The translations under genes and the position numbers were made by a program. Below the pieces are notes generated by a model, which did not search any database, had not been told where the DNA came from, and saw only the letters and a program-made list of their open reading frames with translations. Shown here in pieces: positions 25,546 through 34,422 of a stretch of 64,000 nucleotides of DNA (position 1 is its first letter; every line of letters starts with the position of its first letter). The DNA lies in assembly GCF_009829075.1 (NCBI RefSeq), contig NZ_WUQZ01000009.1, positions 1 through 64,000 of the forward strand. Direction: 5' to 3'. This DNA comes from Sphingobacterium composti. GTDB lineage: Bacteria; Bacteroidota; Bacteroidia; Sphingobacteriales; Sphingobacteriaceae.

Positions 25546-26510
25546 AATAAGGAATTTAATATTGCTAATATGCTACGCATATCTTGCATATTGTAGCGGT
25601 GATCAATTGGTATAGTTATCAAATTTTTAGCTAAGAAATATTCATAGCTATCAGGGCTTGCCCAGTCAAATACATTTGGCCAATAGGTTGGTATAAAGAT
25701 TTTATTTTCAATCAATCTCTCTCTTAACGAAGCATCTTCTACGAGCAATGGATATACCATAGGGACATCTTCATTCGTAATCTCGATCCTTAGCCTATTT
25801 ATTTTCTCCAAATGTTTATGTAGAAAGTAAAAATTATTTTTTCGTATTAGCTCACACCCCTCATAATCAATCCCTTCTAATAATTTTGTAGTAAGAGTAG
25901 ACATCTTTCTGATTTCATTATTTACCAACATTTCATTATTTGCTAAATAATCTTGATACCCATCTTCGATATTTTTTTCTATGGATGTCAATAAATGTGA
26001 GATCCTACCCATAGACAAATCTGTTTTTAAATTCAACCCTATTTGAGTTGAAGTAGAAACATATGCTCCGTCTGGTACGCCAAAAAATTTACGACATGAG
26101 TAAAATGTATCTACATTTGATATAGGTTTAACAAAAAAGGCTTGAGCATTGTCAATAATTAGATTTTTAATAATGCTAGACAACCACATCACTGTACTAG
26201 TCTTAATGCCAAAATAATTCGTGTACAACAGCGCGCTATTATCATCCAACTTGAAATCAAGAATTGGATCTAAATTTACATCAATGTTGTAAAACTCATA
26301 TTCGATATTAAGTTTATTAAATGGCTCTAAAAGCACCTCGCATGTGAAGTATGGAATATACACTTTAGTATATTTTCTCAGCCTCAAGATATATTCAAGG
26401 GCATTCCTGCCTGTATTTAAAGGAACTAATGTTGGGTAATAACTCACACCCATAGGTATCTGCAATGGCATATACCCACCGATAGATTTTAAAGAATTCA
26501 ATACTTTCAT
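25542..26510 (-). CDS. DegT/DnrJ-like PLP aminotransferase, divergent
   Basis: The 322-residue protein keeps the outline of sugar aminotransferases: LNTGRNALEYILRL (cofactor loop), LLYTNYFGI, IIDNAQAFF, and the lysine region FYSCRKFFGVPDGAYV where the Lys would bind PLP. It is shorter and more diverged than the two DegT proteins at 36118 and 40573. The frame extends upstream to a GTG at 26549, but that overlaps the dioxygenase gene; the ATG at 26510, four nt after its stop, is more likely. Coupled to the GNAT gene downstream. Substrate probably a keto-sugar nucleotide, unproven. Confidence 0.65.
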   Translation of the reverse strand: MKVLNSLKSIGGYMPLQIPMGVSYYPTLVPLNTGRNALEYILRLRKYTKVYIPYFTCEVLLEPFNKLNIEYEFYNIDVNLDPILDFKLDDNSALLYTNYFGIKTSTVMWLSSIIKNLIIDNAQAFFVKPISNVDTFYSCRKFFGVPDGAYVSTSTQIGLNLKTDLSMGRISHLLTSIEKNIEDGYQDYLANNEMLVNNEIRKMSTLTTKLLEGIDYEGCELIRKNNFYFLHKHLEKINRLRIEITNEDVPMVYPLLVEDASLRERLIENKIFIPTYWPNVFDWASPDSYEYFLAKNLITIPIDHRYNMQDMRSILAILNSLL

Positions 26511-26514
26511 AGTT

Positions 26515-27318
26515 TTACCCTTGATCCGCTTGGTACATTCTACGCTCACGTGGTACGTAATACTCCTCTAAACTTGCAGGTATTCTTGCATTATAACCTA
26601 TTACCTGTCTCAAACCATCTGTTAAATTTTTACCAAAATCATATCCTAAATATCTAGGGTAGTCAAATTGTTGTTTGATATATGGCTTGGTGAAACCTAG
26701 TGTTAATGCACGCCTTGGTTTATTAGTAAAATTTGTTCCAGCTGCGTGCCAGAGGTTTGAATTAAACAATATAATGCTTCCTTTTTTCGCAATAGCTTGT
26801 TTTGCATACAAGCGAAAATGCTTCTCATCGGGCACTTGATCAATTTTATGTGAGCCAGAAAGAAAGTGCGTAGCACCATTAGATGTTGTAAAATCATCTA
26901 GAGGAATGATCATTTGAATCATGAAATTTTGCTCTACACTGAATGTACGCACATCCCTATGGATATTATTAATATAAGCGTTGTTACTTTGTGAATTGAT
27001 AACTCCGTTTATACCATTAAGAATATAATTACCTCCTAAAAAATCCCTTAATTCTCTATTGCAATACATATTCTCGAGTAAAGGAAGACTAAAATTATCC
27101 TTTTCTAATAAATGGTGTAATGTGCCAGCCATATTACCAGCGATACCATTAGAAATTTGAATTTGCCTTCTCTTTTCATAGGCACTTTCCAATTCAGATG
27201 TGATTCTTGAAATCAATTTTTGGGGGATAGCTCGTTCGTAAATGATCCATCCGTAGTTATCCATTGTCTCGCGAAACTCTTTTAAAGTTGCTTTGTTGTA
27301 AGCAAATGAATTTTTCAT
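26515..27318 (-). CDS. Phytanoyl-CoA dioxygenase (PhyH) family oxygenase
   Basis: The 267-residue protein is a predicted Fe(II)/2-oxoglutarate oxygenase. The iron-binding HxD is in NIHRDVRTF (about residue 118), the second histidine in NSNLWHAAGTN, and the 2-oxoglutarate-binding Arg in KPRRALTLGF. ATHFLSGSHK is also typical. It is embedded between a glycosyltransferase and an aminotransferase gene with spacing of 46 and 4 nt, so it belongs to the locus. It may hydroxylate or oxidise a sugar or acyl decoration. No substrate can be assigned. Confidence 0.8.
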   Translation of the reverse strand: MKNSFAYNKATLKEFRETMDNYGWIIYERAIPQKLISRITSELESAYEKRRQIQISNGIAGNMAGTLHHLLEKDNFSLPLLENMYCNRELRDFLGGNYILNGINGVINSQSNNAYINNIHRDVRTFSVEQNFMIQMIIPLDDFTTSNGATHFLSGSHKIDQVPDEKHFRLYAKQAIAKKGSIILFNSNLWHAAGTNFTNKPRRALTLGFTKPYIKQQFDYPRYLGYDFGKNLTDGLRQVIGYNARIPASLEEYYVPRERRMYQADQG

Positions 27319-27364
27319 ATTTTATGGTTTAAGTTGTTTAATCCTGTGTTGAATATTGTTCGAT

Positions 27365-28522
27365 CTAATAATCGAGTTCCATGATTTTCATCATATCTTT
27401 ATTTATAAGATTGACATCAAATTTTTCTTTGGCGAACACCAAACTCTTTTTGCCATAATCGATGATTTCTTCTCTATTCAAAATGAAATATTCCATTTTG
27501 GAAGCTAAAGCATAAGAATCCTTTATTGGTATTAGGAATCCGTTGGATTTATTAGGATCACTATTTACAGTTTCTCTACATCCAGGGCTATCACAAGTTA
27601 TTACAGCTCTACCCATCGCCATACTCTCCAATAGTGCCCTAGGCACGCCCTCACGATAATAGGATGGCAATACTACGACGGATGCCTTATTAATTAATGG
27701 ACGCACATCATTCACGAATCCAACATATTCGATGATATCACCTTTTATGATTTGACAATAAAGTTCTTCACTTATGGAATCAATATTTCTGTCATAATCA
27801 CCTACCAACTGAAATTTCACATTTGGATATTTAGATTTTATTTTCGTTGCTGCTTCGAAATATTCTTTTACGCCTTTAGCATTTATCAACCTCGCTATCA
27901 TCAAAAAAGTGACAGAATTGATATTGGGCTCAGCATAGGCATAGTGCGTGAGATCAACTCCAGATCCATTAACAACATGAACATTTTGTGTAGCGTTAAT
28001 GATCTTTAAATCAAGTAAGTCTTGCGCATCATCTCTATTTTGCAATACTAAACTAAGTCGAGGATCCGACTTTAGACTAATTTTCAATAGTAACTTAGTA
28101 AAGTTGGCTACTAACTTATTGGTTCTATTCCCCTTTGTAAAATTGTATCCCAGACCAGTGATCATAGGCACAATACAATTGACACCCGAATTTTTAGCAA
28201 GTATAGTTCCATAAATTACAGGTTTGAGTGTATAGGGAAAAAAGATATCTGGCCTAATCTGTCTTATCTGTTTGCGTAGCGAAATGATAAACTGTAAGTC
28301 GGAAAAAACTGACACATTACTTCCATCAAGATTACTTTCTTTGACTATCACATTCATTTTATTTAGTTGATTGCGAATAGCAGTATCTTTAATAATAGGC
28401 GTAAATACATAAACTTGGTTTTTCTCCTGTAACTTTTCAATCAGTTTTCCCCGAAAATCCAATAATGACTTAGAAGAATCACAAACGATTAGTATTTTCT
28501 TTTTTTTGCTTATTTTTTTCAT
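27365..28522 (-). CDS. Glycosyltransferase family 4
   Basis: The 385-residue cytoplasmic GT-B enzyme has the N-terminal acceptor half with ILIVCDSSKSLLDFRGKL, the PMITGLGYNF segment seen in PglA/WbnH-like GT4 enzymes, and the donor half with MIARLINAKGVKEYFEAA, LPSYYREGVPRALLESMAMGRAVITCDSPGCRE. The EX7E-type motif is in REGVPRALLE. PglA-like enzymes add GalNAc to a bacillosamine-primed lipid, which would fit the PglC/PglF-like proteins in this locus, but this is only an inference. A terminator-like hairpin lies 23 nt before its ATG. Confidence 0.85.
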   Translation of the reverse strand: MKKISKKKKILIVCDSSKSLLDFRGKLIEKLQEKNQVYVFTPIIKDTAIRNQLNKMNVIVKESNLDGSNVSVFSDLQFIISLRKQIRQIRPDIFFPYTLKPVIYGTILAKNSGVNCIVPMITGLGYNFTKGNRTNKLVANFTKLLLKISLKSDPRLSLVLQNRDDAQDLLDLKIINATQNVHVVNGSGVDLTHYAYAEPNINSVTFLMIARLINAKGVKEYFEAATKIKSKYPNVKFQLVGDYDRNIDSISEELYCQIIKGDIIEYVGFVNDVRPLINKASVVVLPSYYREGVPRALLESMAMGRAVITCDSPGCRETVNSDPNKSNGFLIPIKDSYALASKMEYFILNREEIIDYGKKSLVFAKEKFDVNLINKDMMKIMELDY

Positions 28523-28544
28523 TTCGAAATATGAATAAACTACA

Positions 28545-28565
28545 AAGCCACCATATAGGTGGCTT
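28545..28565 (-). terminator. Hairpin after the pectate lyase gene
   Basis: AAGCCACC (28545-28552) pairs with GGTGGCTT (28558-28565) across a 5-nt loop, about 105 nt after the lyase stop and just upstream of the next gene. On the minus strand the tail is TTTGTAGTTTATT. It probably ends the lyase transcript or attenuates the downstream genes. Confidence 0.6.
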
Positions 28566-28669
28566 ACTAATTAGAATTAATATTTGGTTAGGTTTATATT
28601 TTGTGGATACTGATTTAATTACAGAGTAACAAACTAAAAACTGTGTAAATAATATGAAAACAATAAATA

Positions 28670-30076
28670 TTATTTCGGTCCAGCACCATTCGTTACGATT
28701 GTAGGAACATCTTTCGCAGCATGTAGGTAAGATTTGTATTCATATTCTGGTACCCACTTACTTTCTGCAGTAGTAATAATATTAGCACCACTATTGTAGT
28801 AGATATTGGTACTAATACCGCTAAAATAACCAGCAGGATCTTGATTTATCTTTGATATCAATGGAGTTTTAACATTAGAGAAGTACTCATTATCTGTACG
28901 AATAATGGCTCCTGCTCTAACACCTAAAGAATATCCGCTGTTATTTAGGTGATAATTGTTAAACATGTGTACTCTACCATAGTTCACAGATGGCTCTCGC
29001 TCTGAGACATTATACCAGAAATTATGGTGCATAGTGACACGCAACTTTCCGGCATCACTCTCATGTCCTTTAATGCCACCACTTATTAAAACTGAAAGAT
29101 GTGTGTCATGAAATCTATTCCAAGATACAGTAATATAATCCGCCTCTCTTGTTATAGATATATCTTTACCCCAATAATCCCAGCCTCGATCTTTACTCGT
29201 TGTGAAATCACAATGATCAACCCAAATATGATGTGCTTTATCTTTGATTTGGATTGCTGCATGATTTACATAATTTCTAAATTTTATATTTTGAATTATG
29301 ATATTACTCACATCAAAAACGAAAAAATTGATACCCTGTAAAACAGCTCCTGATTTACCTATAATAGATTTATTAGATCTTACATATACAAAGTCATCTC
29401 CAGCCCCTTTGATCGTTCCTGTTATGTAGACAATCCTCGGTGTATTATCGCTCAAAGCTGATTTTAAAGCAGCCAGTGTATTTACCGTGACTTCTGTACC
29501 GCCCTTACCACCTGTTGTAGTGCCATTTACCATAGCGTACCCCATTAATCCAGATGTATTCACTAGTGATTCGCTAGGTTTAGTGGAAGGAGCTGGTAGT
29601 GGAGGCGCTACTATTGAATTATTAGTCACCGTATAAGTATACGTTCTACCGTTTTTCATAGGATTCGTATTATCTGATGCGGAGAAAATAAGAGTTTTTC
29701 CCCAATGACTAAATCTTCCTCGTCCAATATTTCTAATATCATTATGCACAGCGTGCGCTCCCCCTATCTCCTTTCCATTCTCAAAAAGCTTTAAGGTAGA
29801 CTGGTTAGGATTCACTTGCGAATCACCATCTTCAATAGGTATAGTAATCTTATAAGCATAACCACCGTCTGAACGTAAATTACTATTTACCAACGATCCT
29901 TTTATAACGTTAGTTGATGTAGTAGATGCCGATTTATCAATTTCACCCTTTATAATAGGAGTCTCAAAGCTCGTTAAAATGGCCTCTTCCTTTTGACAAT
30001 TGGTTAATCCCAAAAAGGCGACAAACAATAAAGTTGTTGAAACCACTTTTGCTATAAATTTTGTTTTTCCTTGCAT
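28670..30076 (-). CDS. Pectate lyase lipoprotein (polysaccharide lyase family 1)
   Basis: The 468-residue secreted protein starts with a lipoprotein signal (lipobox LTNC-Q, Cys at about 27). A linker and small beta-region (about 60-150) precede a right-handed beta-helix of the PL1 type with VWVDHCDFT (catalytic/calcium region), SWNRFHDTHLSVLISG, MHHNFWYN, EREPSVNYGRVHMFNNYH (the RxPxxR-like block) and AGAIIRTDNEYF. PL1 enzymes cut alpha-1,4-galacturonan by beta-elimination. It has its own promoter and a terminator on its 3' side, although it lies inside the polysaccharide locus beside a UDP-glucuronate 4-epimerase gene. It may release or remodel the locus product, or simply digest plant pectin. 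Confidence 0.85.
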   Translation of the reverse strand: MQGKTKFIAKVVSTTLLFVAFLGLTNCQKEEAILTSFETPIIKGEIDKSASTTSTNVIKGSLVNSNLRSDGGYAYKITIPIEDGDSQVNPNQSTLKLFENGKEIGGAHAVHNDIRNIGRGRFSHWGKTLIFSASDNTNPMKNGRTYTYTVTNNSIVAPPLPAPSTKPSESLVNTSGLMGYAMVNGTTTGGKGGTEVTVNTLAALKSALSDNTPRIVYITGTIKGAGDDFVYVRSNKSIIGKSGAVLQGINFFVFDVSNIIIQNIKFRNYVNHAAIQIKDKAHHIWVDHCDFTTSKDRGWDYWGKDISITREADYITVSWNRFHDTHLSVLISGGIKGHESDAGKLRVTMHHNFWYNVSEREPSVNYGRVHMFNNYHLNNSGYSLGVRAGAIIRTDNEYFSNVKTPLISKINQDPAGYFSGISTNIYYNSGANIITTAESKWVPEYEYKSYLHAAKDVPTIVTNGAGPK

Positions 30077-30105
30077 TTATTTATTTTTTTTTTAACCCTT
30101 TGACG

Positions 30106-30136
30106 CAAACGTAAAAGATTAGTTCATTTAAACAAA
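30106..30136 (-). promoter_or_regulatory. Promoter of the pectate lyase gene
   Basis: On the minus strand the -33 TTTG (30136-30133) and the -7 TACGTTTG (30113-30106) are separated by 19 nt. The predicted start is near 30099, about 23 nt before the ATG at 30076. Confidence 0.75.
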
Positions 30137-30275
30137 AGCAAGTAAAGATTAAAATATAAGAATGTTTTAAAAATAAATAATTCGTTTATATCTGTAAAAC
30201 AGTCAATTACAAATTATTAATTATTAATTTATTAACTAATTTTATAAAGTTAACAAAATGATTTTTGTGACAATA

Positions 30276-31373
30276 CTATGATAAACTATTTTGCAACTCA
30301 ATTGGTTCAGCTTTTTTAGCACTGTTTGTATAATAGTTGTTGTACCAATTTACAAAGTTCTTCACACCTTCCTTTACACTCGTTATAGGTTGGTAGTTAA
30401 GGTTTTCTTTCAAGTCATTTATATCAGCAGAAGTTGCTTCCACATCCCCAGCTTGCATAGGCAAGTAGGCTCTTTTTGCTTCAATGCCCGTATTATTTTC
30501 TATTTCAGTAATAAAATTTAGTAAACTGACAGGCTCCCCCCTTCCAATGTTAAAAACTGTATATGGTACATTTGAAGTTGCTGGATCAGGTTGGTGTGCA
30601 TTCCAACTAGGATTGGATTTTGCAGGGCTATCAATTACACGAACAATGCCCTCTATAATATCATCAATATAAGTAAAATCTCTACTCATATTCCCACTAT
30701 TATACACTTCAATCTCCTTCCCTTCTATAATTGCTTTAGTAAAGATAAACAATGCCATATCTGGTCTACCCCAAGGTCCATAAACTGTAAAGAATCTTAA
30801 GCCAGTGGTTGGAAGATTGAATAGGTAGCTATACGCATGTGCCATTAGCTCATTGCTTTTTTTGGATGCAGCATACAGAGAAACTGGATGGTTCACACCT
30901 TCATGTGTTGAAAATGGCATAGCTTTGTTTAGACCGTACACACTTGATGAACTTGCATATAATAAATGTTCAATTTTGAAGTGTCGGCAACATTCCAAAA
31001 TATTTAGAAACCCTTTGATATTAGTATCTATATATGCTTCGGGATTCGTAATGCTATAACGGACACCAGCTTGAGCTGCTAAATTACATACCGCATCGAA
31101 TTCATAATTTTTGAAACACTCTTTCAAGTTATCATCATCACAAATGTCCAATTTTACAAATGTATAATTCCAATATATGGAGCTTGTCGTTGCTTCTCCA
31201 TATGCTAAATCTCTTGCATCAATTCCAGCTTCATTAAGTCTGTCATATTTCAAATTGACATCGTAATAATCATTGATGTTGTCGATACCTACTACAGTAT
31301 CCCCTCTTTCTAACAAACGTTTTGCCAAATGCGAGCCGATAAATCCGGCTGTACCAGTTATTAAAATTTTCAT
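30276..31373 (-). CDS. UDP-glucuronate 4-epimerase (NAD-dependent)
   Basis: The 365-residue extended SDR predicts interconversion of UDP-glucuronate and UDP-galacturonate. It has the Rossmann motif GTAGFIGSHLAKRL, NLAAQAGVRYSI, catalytic SSSSVYG and YAASKK (Tyr-x3-Lys), followed by RFFTVYGPWGRPDMALF, a block typical of CapI/GalA-type epimerases. No dedicated UDP-glucose 6-dehydrogenase of the Ugd type is present in the window, though the TviB-like enzyme at 43158 makes related uronic acids. It is 74 nt behind a glycosyltransferase gene and precedes the lyase by 199 nt. Confidence 0.88.
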   Translation of the reverse strand: MKILITGTAGFIGSHLAKRLLERGDTVVGIDNINDYYDVNLKYDRLNEAGIDARDLAYGEATTSSIYWNYTFVKLDICDDDNLKECFKNYEFDAVCNLAAQAGVRYSITNPEAYIDTNIKGFLNILECCRHFKIEHLLYASSSSVYGLNKAMPFSTHEGVNHPVSLYAASKKSNELMAHAYSYLFNLPTTGLRFFTVYGPWGRPDMALFIFTKAIIEGKEIEVYNSGNMSRDFTYIDDIIEGIVRVIDSPAKSNPSWNAHQPDPATSNVPYTVFNIGRGEPVSLLNFITEIENNTGIEAKRAYLPMQAGDVEATSADINDLKENLNYQPITSVKEGVKNFVNWYNNYYTNSAKKAEPIELQNSLS

Positions 31374-31447
31374 AAGGTTATAAATTTTGATATGAATGTT
31401 GTCTCAAAAAGCAGTGCAGAGACAATAAAATGTGTAATTGAATTATA

Positions 31448-32524
31448 TTATTGAGCTAATGCTCTAAGAATGGATTGCGAAAAATTTTGTGGACTTCGCT
31501 TCAATAAATAATCTATATGTGGATTATCCTTTGTTTGAGTATTATCTAATGTATTTTGTATCGCAGTAGCTAATGCCAGAACGTTATTAACTTCAACTGT
31601 CGTAATATTTGGTATAGAATCAATCCCGCCAGCACACATCGTGGATACTACAGCTGGGTTTGATGCCATCATTTCTAACAAAACATTAGGAAAACCTTCG
31701 GTGATTGAAGATACAACACACACTTTTGCATGTTTAAAGTATGGAACTGGATTAGCAATATATCCTTTTAAAACAACTGAATGTTGTAATTCGAGATCAC
31801 TAATTAAATTTGTCAGTTTTTCTCTTTCCTTTCCCTCACCCAAAATAAGAAGTCTGATTTTTGGATTTGATTTTCGAACAATGCCAAATGCCTGGATAAG
31901 TATATCAAATCCCTTTTCTGGTATTAACCTTCCTGCTGTACAAATAAATTGTTCCCCCTCGTGAATTTGATTTAAATGTTCATTTCCTAAATCCATAATT
32001 TTATCTACATCAATAGGATTAGGCTGAACTATTACTCTCGAAGAGTCTAAAAATGGATTGTGATCCATTAATTGATTGAGCATGGTATCCGTTTGACAAA
32101 CAACGAGATCCGCAGCAGGATATCCTAGCTTATAAAGAATTTGATAAACAAATTTTTTAAATCCTGAAAACCTTGTAAATATTGAAGTGCATTCTCTCAC
32201 TATCAATTCATTTTTGAATAATCCAATACGCTTGCAAATACCAAGATAAGCATTCAGGTAAGGATGAGTACTCATCACAATTTGATCTTTATGCATTTTT
32301 GCCAATAGCGGAAGAAGCTTGATCATCCCCACAACTTTACTTTTATGAGAAAGATACTTTGTACTTAGATTTTCAGGTATTACAAGACGAGTATCTTGGT
32401 TTTTTGCTATAAATATCAAATTACCATTCACGCTGATAGCCATCTTAAGCAAAACATTTTCTGCCCCATTAGGTCTATCTGTAAGTGAAATAAGATTAAT
32501 TTTTGGTTTTGAAGTTGACATCAT
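31448..32524 (-). CDS. Glycosyltransferase family 4
   Basis: The 358-residue GT-B enzyme has an acceptor half starting INLISLTDRPNGAENVLL and a donor half with CTAGRLIPEKGFDILIQAF, LILGEGKEREKL and VVSSITEGFPNVLLEMMA (EX7E motif). The start has two consecutive ATG codons. It lies between asnB and the epimerase gene. The sugar transferred cannot be told. A small hairpin (TTGTCTC/GAGACAA, 31399-31425) follows it. Confidence 0.85.
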   Translation of the reverse strand: MMSTSKPKINLISLTDRPNGAENVLLKMAISVNGNLIFIAKNQDTRLVIPENLSTKYLSHKSKVVGMIKLLPLLAKMHKDQIVMSTHPYLNAYLGICKRIGLFKNELIVRECTSIFTRFSGFKKFVYQILYKLGYPAADLVVCQTDTMLNQLMDHNPFLDSSRVIVQPNPIDVDKIMDLGNEHLNQIHEGEQFICTAGRLIPEKGFDILIQAFGIVRKSNPKIRLLILGEGKEREKLTNLISDLELQHSVVLKGYIANPVPYFKHAKVCVVSSITEGFPNVLLEMMASNPAVVSTMCAGGIDSIPNITTVEVNNVLALATAIQNTLDNTQTKDNPHIDYLLKRSPQNFSQSILRALAQ

Positions 32525-32575
32525 TGTAATTTAAGTTTTAGAATTGTGTCCAATCCATATCTACTTAATTGAATA

Positions 32576-34411
32576 CTAGCAAACTAATTCTTTTGTAGTT
32601 ACTGTTTTATTTTTTGAAAGCCATTGCGACAGCACTAATAATTTCCAGATTTGAGGATATCTATTCCATTTGCCTGACATATGTTGAAGAATAATTTCTT
32701 CTGTTCTTTTCACATTTATTCCAGGTATATCTTTCAGCTTATCTAATGATAGATTATCCATTACATAACCTTTGAGTTCATTTCTAAACCAATGTTTAAA
32801 AGGCATAGTAAAACCTGATTTTGGTCTATCAAAAAGTGATGCAGGAACTTTTTCAAATAAAATATCTCTCAATATTTTCTTTTGATTCCCATTGTGATAT
32901 TTGAAATGTGTAGGAAGACTTCGTGCAAACTCAACAACTCTATAATCCATCAAAGGAGATCTCGACTCTAAAGAAAATGCCATTGATGCGCGATCTACTT
33001 TCGTATTAATATCGTGGCTTAAATATGTCTTGATATCGAAATCTGATACACGTTCAAGTAATGGTTTATTTGGGTTTTCAAGTAAATAGTTAAAAGAATT
33101 CTTTATTGCTAAATCTGGATTTTTTACCCAAGAATTTTCCATATCAAACATTCTTATATACAACTCTTCAATGTTTTTGATTGATAATCCCATAGCAATA
33201 AGTTTATGCTTATAGAATGGAGATAGATTGATAAGATTTGCTAGTCCTCCCCTTATACTTGCTGGGGTTTTGAATAATTCACATGCTTGTTTAATCCATT
33301 TGTACCTGTGATATCCCAAAAAAAGCTCATCTCCTGCATCTCCACTCAGCGCAACTGTTACATGCTTTCTCGTATTTTTACATAAAAGCATACTAGGAAT
33401 AGCACTAGAATCTGCAAAAGGTTCATCATAATAAGTTGTGAAATTTTCAATCAAATCAATTCCTTCTTCATAATTGCATTCTATTGTATGATGATCCGTA
33501 CCCAGATAATCCGCTACTTGAGCTGCATACACACTCTCATCAAATCCCTTTACATCAAATTTTATGGAAAATGTTTTAACATTTGTAACTTCCTCGCAAG
33601 CCATCGAAGCTATTAAGGAAGAGTCTATTCCACCTGACAAAAACACTCCGAGCGGTACATCAGCGTGCATCCGTATTTTAACAGAATCCGATAATAAATT
33701 CTTTAAGTGATGTTTCGCGTCTTCGTAGTCTCCTGTAAATTTACGTTCCCAGCTGTAATCTAATGTCCAGTATTCTTCTATTTTTAAAGAGCTGTTACTT
33801 AAATTATAAGTGAAGCAATGTGCAGGTGGCAATTGTTTTACTTCATTCCAAATTGATTGCGGCTCAGGAATATATCCCCAGGAAAGATATTGTCCAATTG
33901 CATCCTCGCTTACTGTCAAATTATTATTAACACTTATCTGTGAAGGTTGGCTAGCAAATTCAAAGTTTTTAAAATCATGTAAATAATAAAATGGTTTTTT
34001 TCCCAATCTGTCCCTAGCTCCAAAAAATTCATTCCTAAAAGTATCGTAGATTACAAATGCGAACATTCCATTGAATAATCTCAAGCAATCGCGTCCATAT
34101 TCTAAATAGGCAGCACAAATAACTTCGGTATCAGAATTGGTATTGAAATGATAATTTTTCTGTTCTAAGTCTTTTCGGATTTCTTGGTAATTATAAATTT
34201 CACCATTAAAGACTATATTTAAATGCAAATATGTAAAAGGTTGATTAGAGCGCGGATCTATATCAATAATAGCTAACCTATTGTGCGCAAAAACAACTTT
34301 ATCATATCGCTGTACACCAGTAAATTCGGGCCCCCGAAATTTGATCCTTTCCATTTTTTCATTAACGGTAGCGTCTGAGTATGGAAATGTAGAACCGTAT
34401 ATACCACACAT
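32576..34411 (-). CDS. asnB: Glutamine-dependent asparagine synthetase-like amidotransferase
   Basis: The 611-residue protein has an N-terminal class II glutaminase with catalytic Cys2 (MCGIYGS), RLAIIDIDPRSNQP and FNGEIYN, and a C-terminal ATP-pyrophosphatase with GVFLSGGIDSSLIASM and ALSGDAGDELFLGYHRY. AsnB-like proteins inside polysaccharide loci can amidate uronic acids to uronamides, as proposed for Pseudomonas O-antigen genes. Here it sits among glycosyltransferases and with uronic acid enzymes, so this is plausible. Ordinary asparagine synthesis remains possible. Confidence 0.88.
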   Translation of the reverse strand: MCGIYGSTFPYSDATVNEKMERIKFRGPEFTGVQRYDKVVFAHNRLAIIDIDPRSNQPFTYLHLNIVFNGEIYNYQEIRKDLEQKNYHFNTNSDTEVICAAYLEYGRDCLRLFNGMFAFVIYDTFRNEFFGARDRLGKKPFYYLHDFKNFEFASQPSQISVNNNLTVSEDAIGQYLSWGYIPEPQSIWNEVKQLPPAHCFTYNLSNSSLKIEEYWTLDYSWERKFTGDYEDAKHHLKNLLSDSVKIRMHADVPLGVFLSGGIDSSLIASMACEEVTNVKTFSIKFDVKGFDESVYAAQVADYLGTDHHTIECNYEEGIDLIENFTTYYDEPFADSSAIPSMLLCKNTRKHVTVALSGDAGDELFLGYHRYKWIKQACELFKTPASIRGGLANLINLSPFYKHKLIAMGLSIKNIEELYIRMFDMENSWVKNPDLAIKNSFNYLLENPNKPLLERVSDFDIKTYLSHDINTKVDRASMAFSLESRSPLMDYRVVEFARSLPTHFKYHNGNQKKILRDILFEKVPASLFDRPKSGFTMPFKHWFRNELKGYVMDNLSLDKLKDIPGINVKRTEEIILQHMSGKWNRYPQIWKLLVLSQWLSKNKTVTTKELVC

Positions 34412-34422
34412 AATTGTAGATG

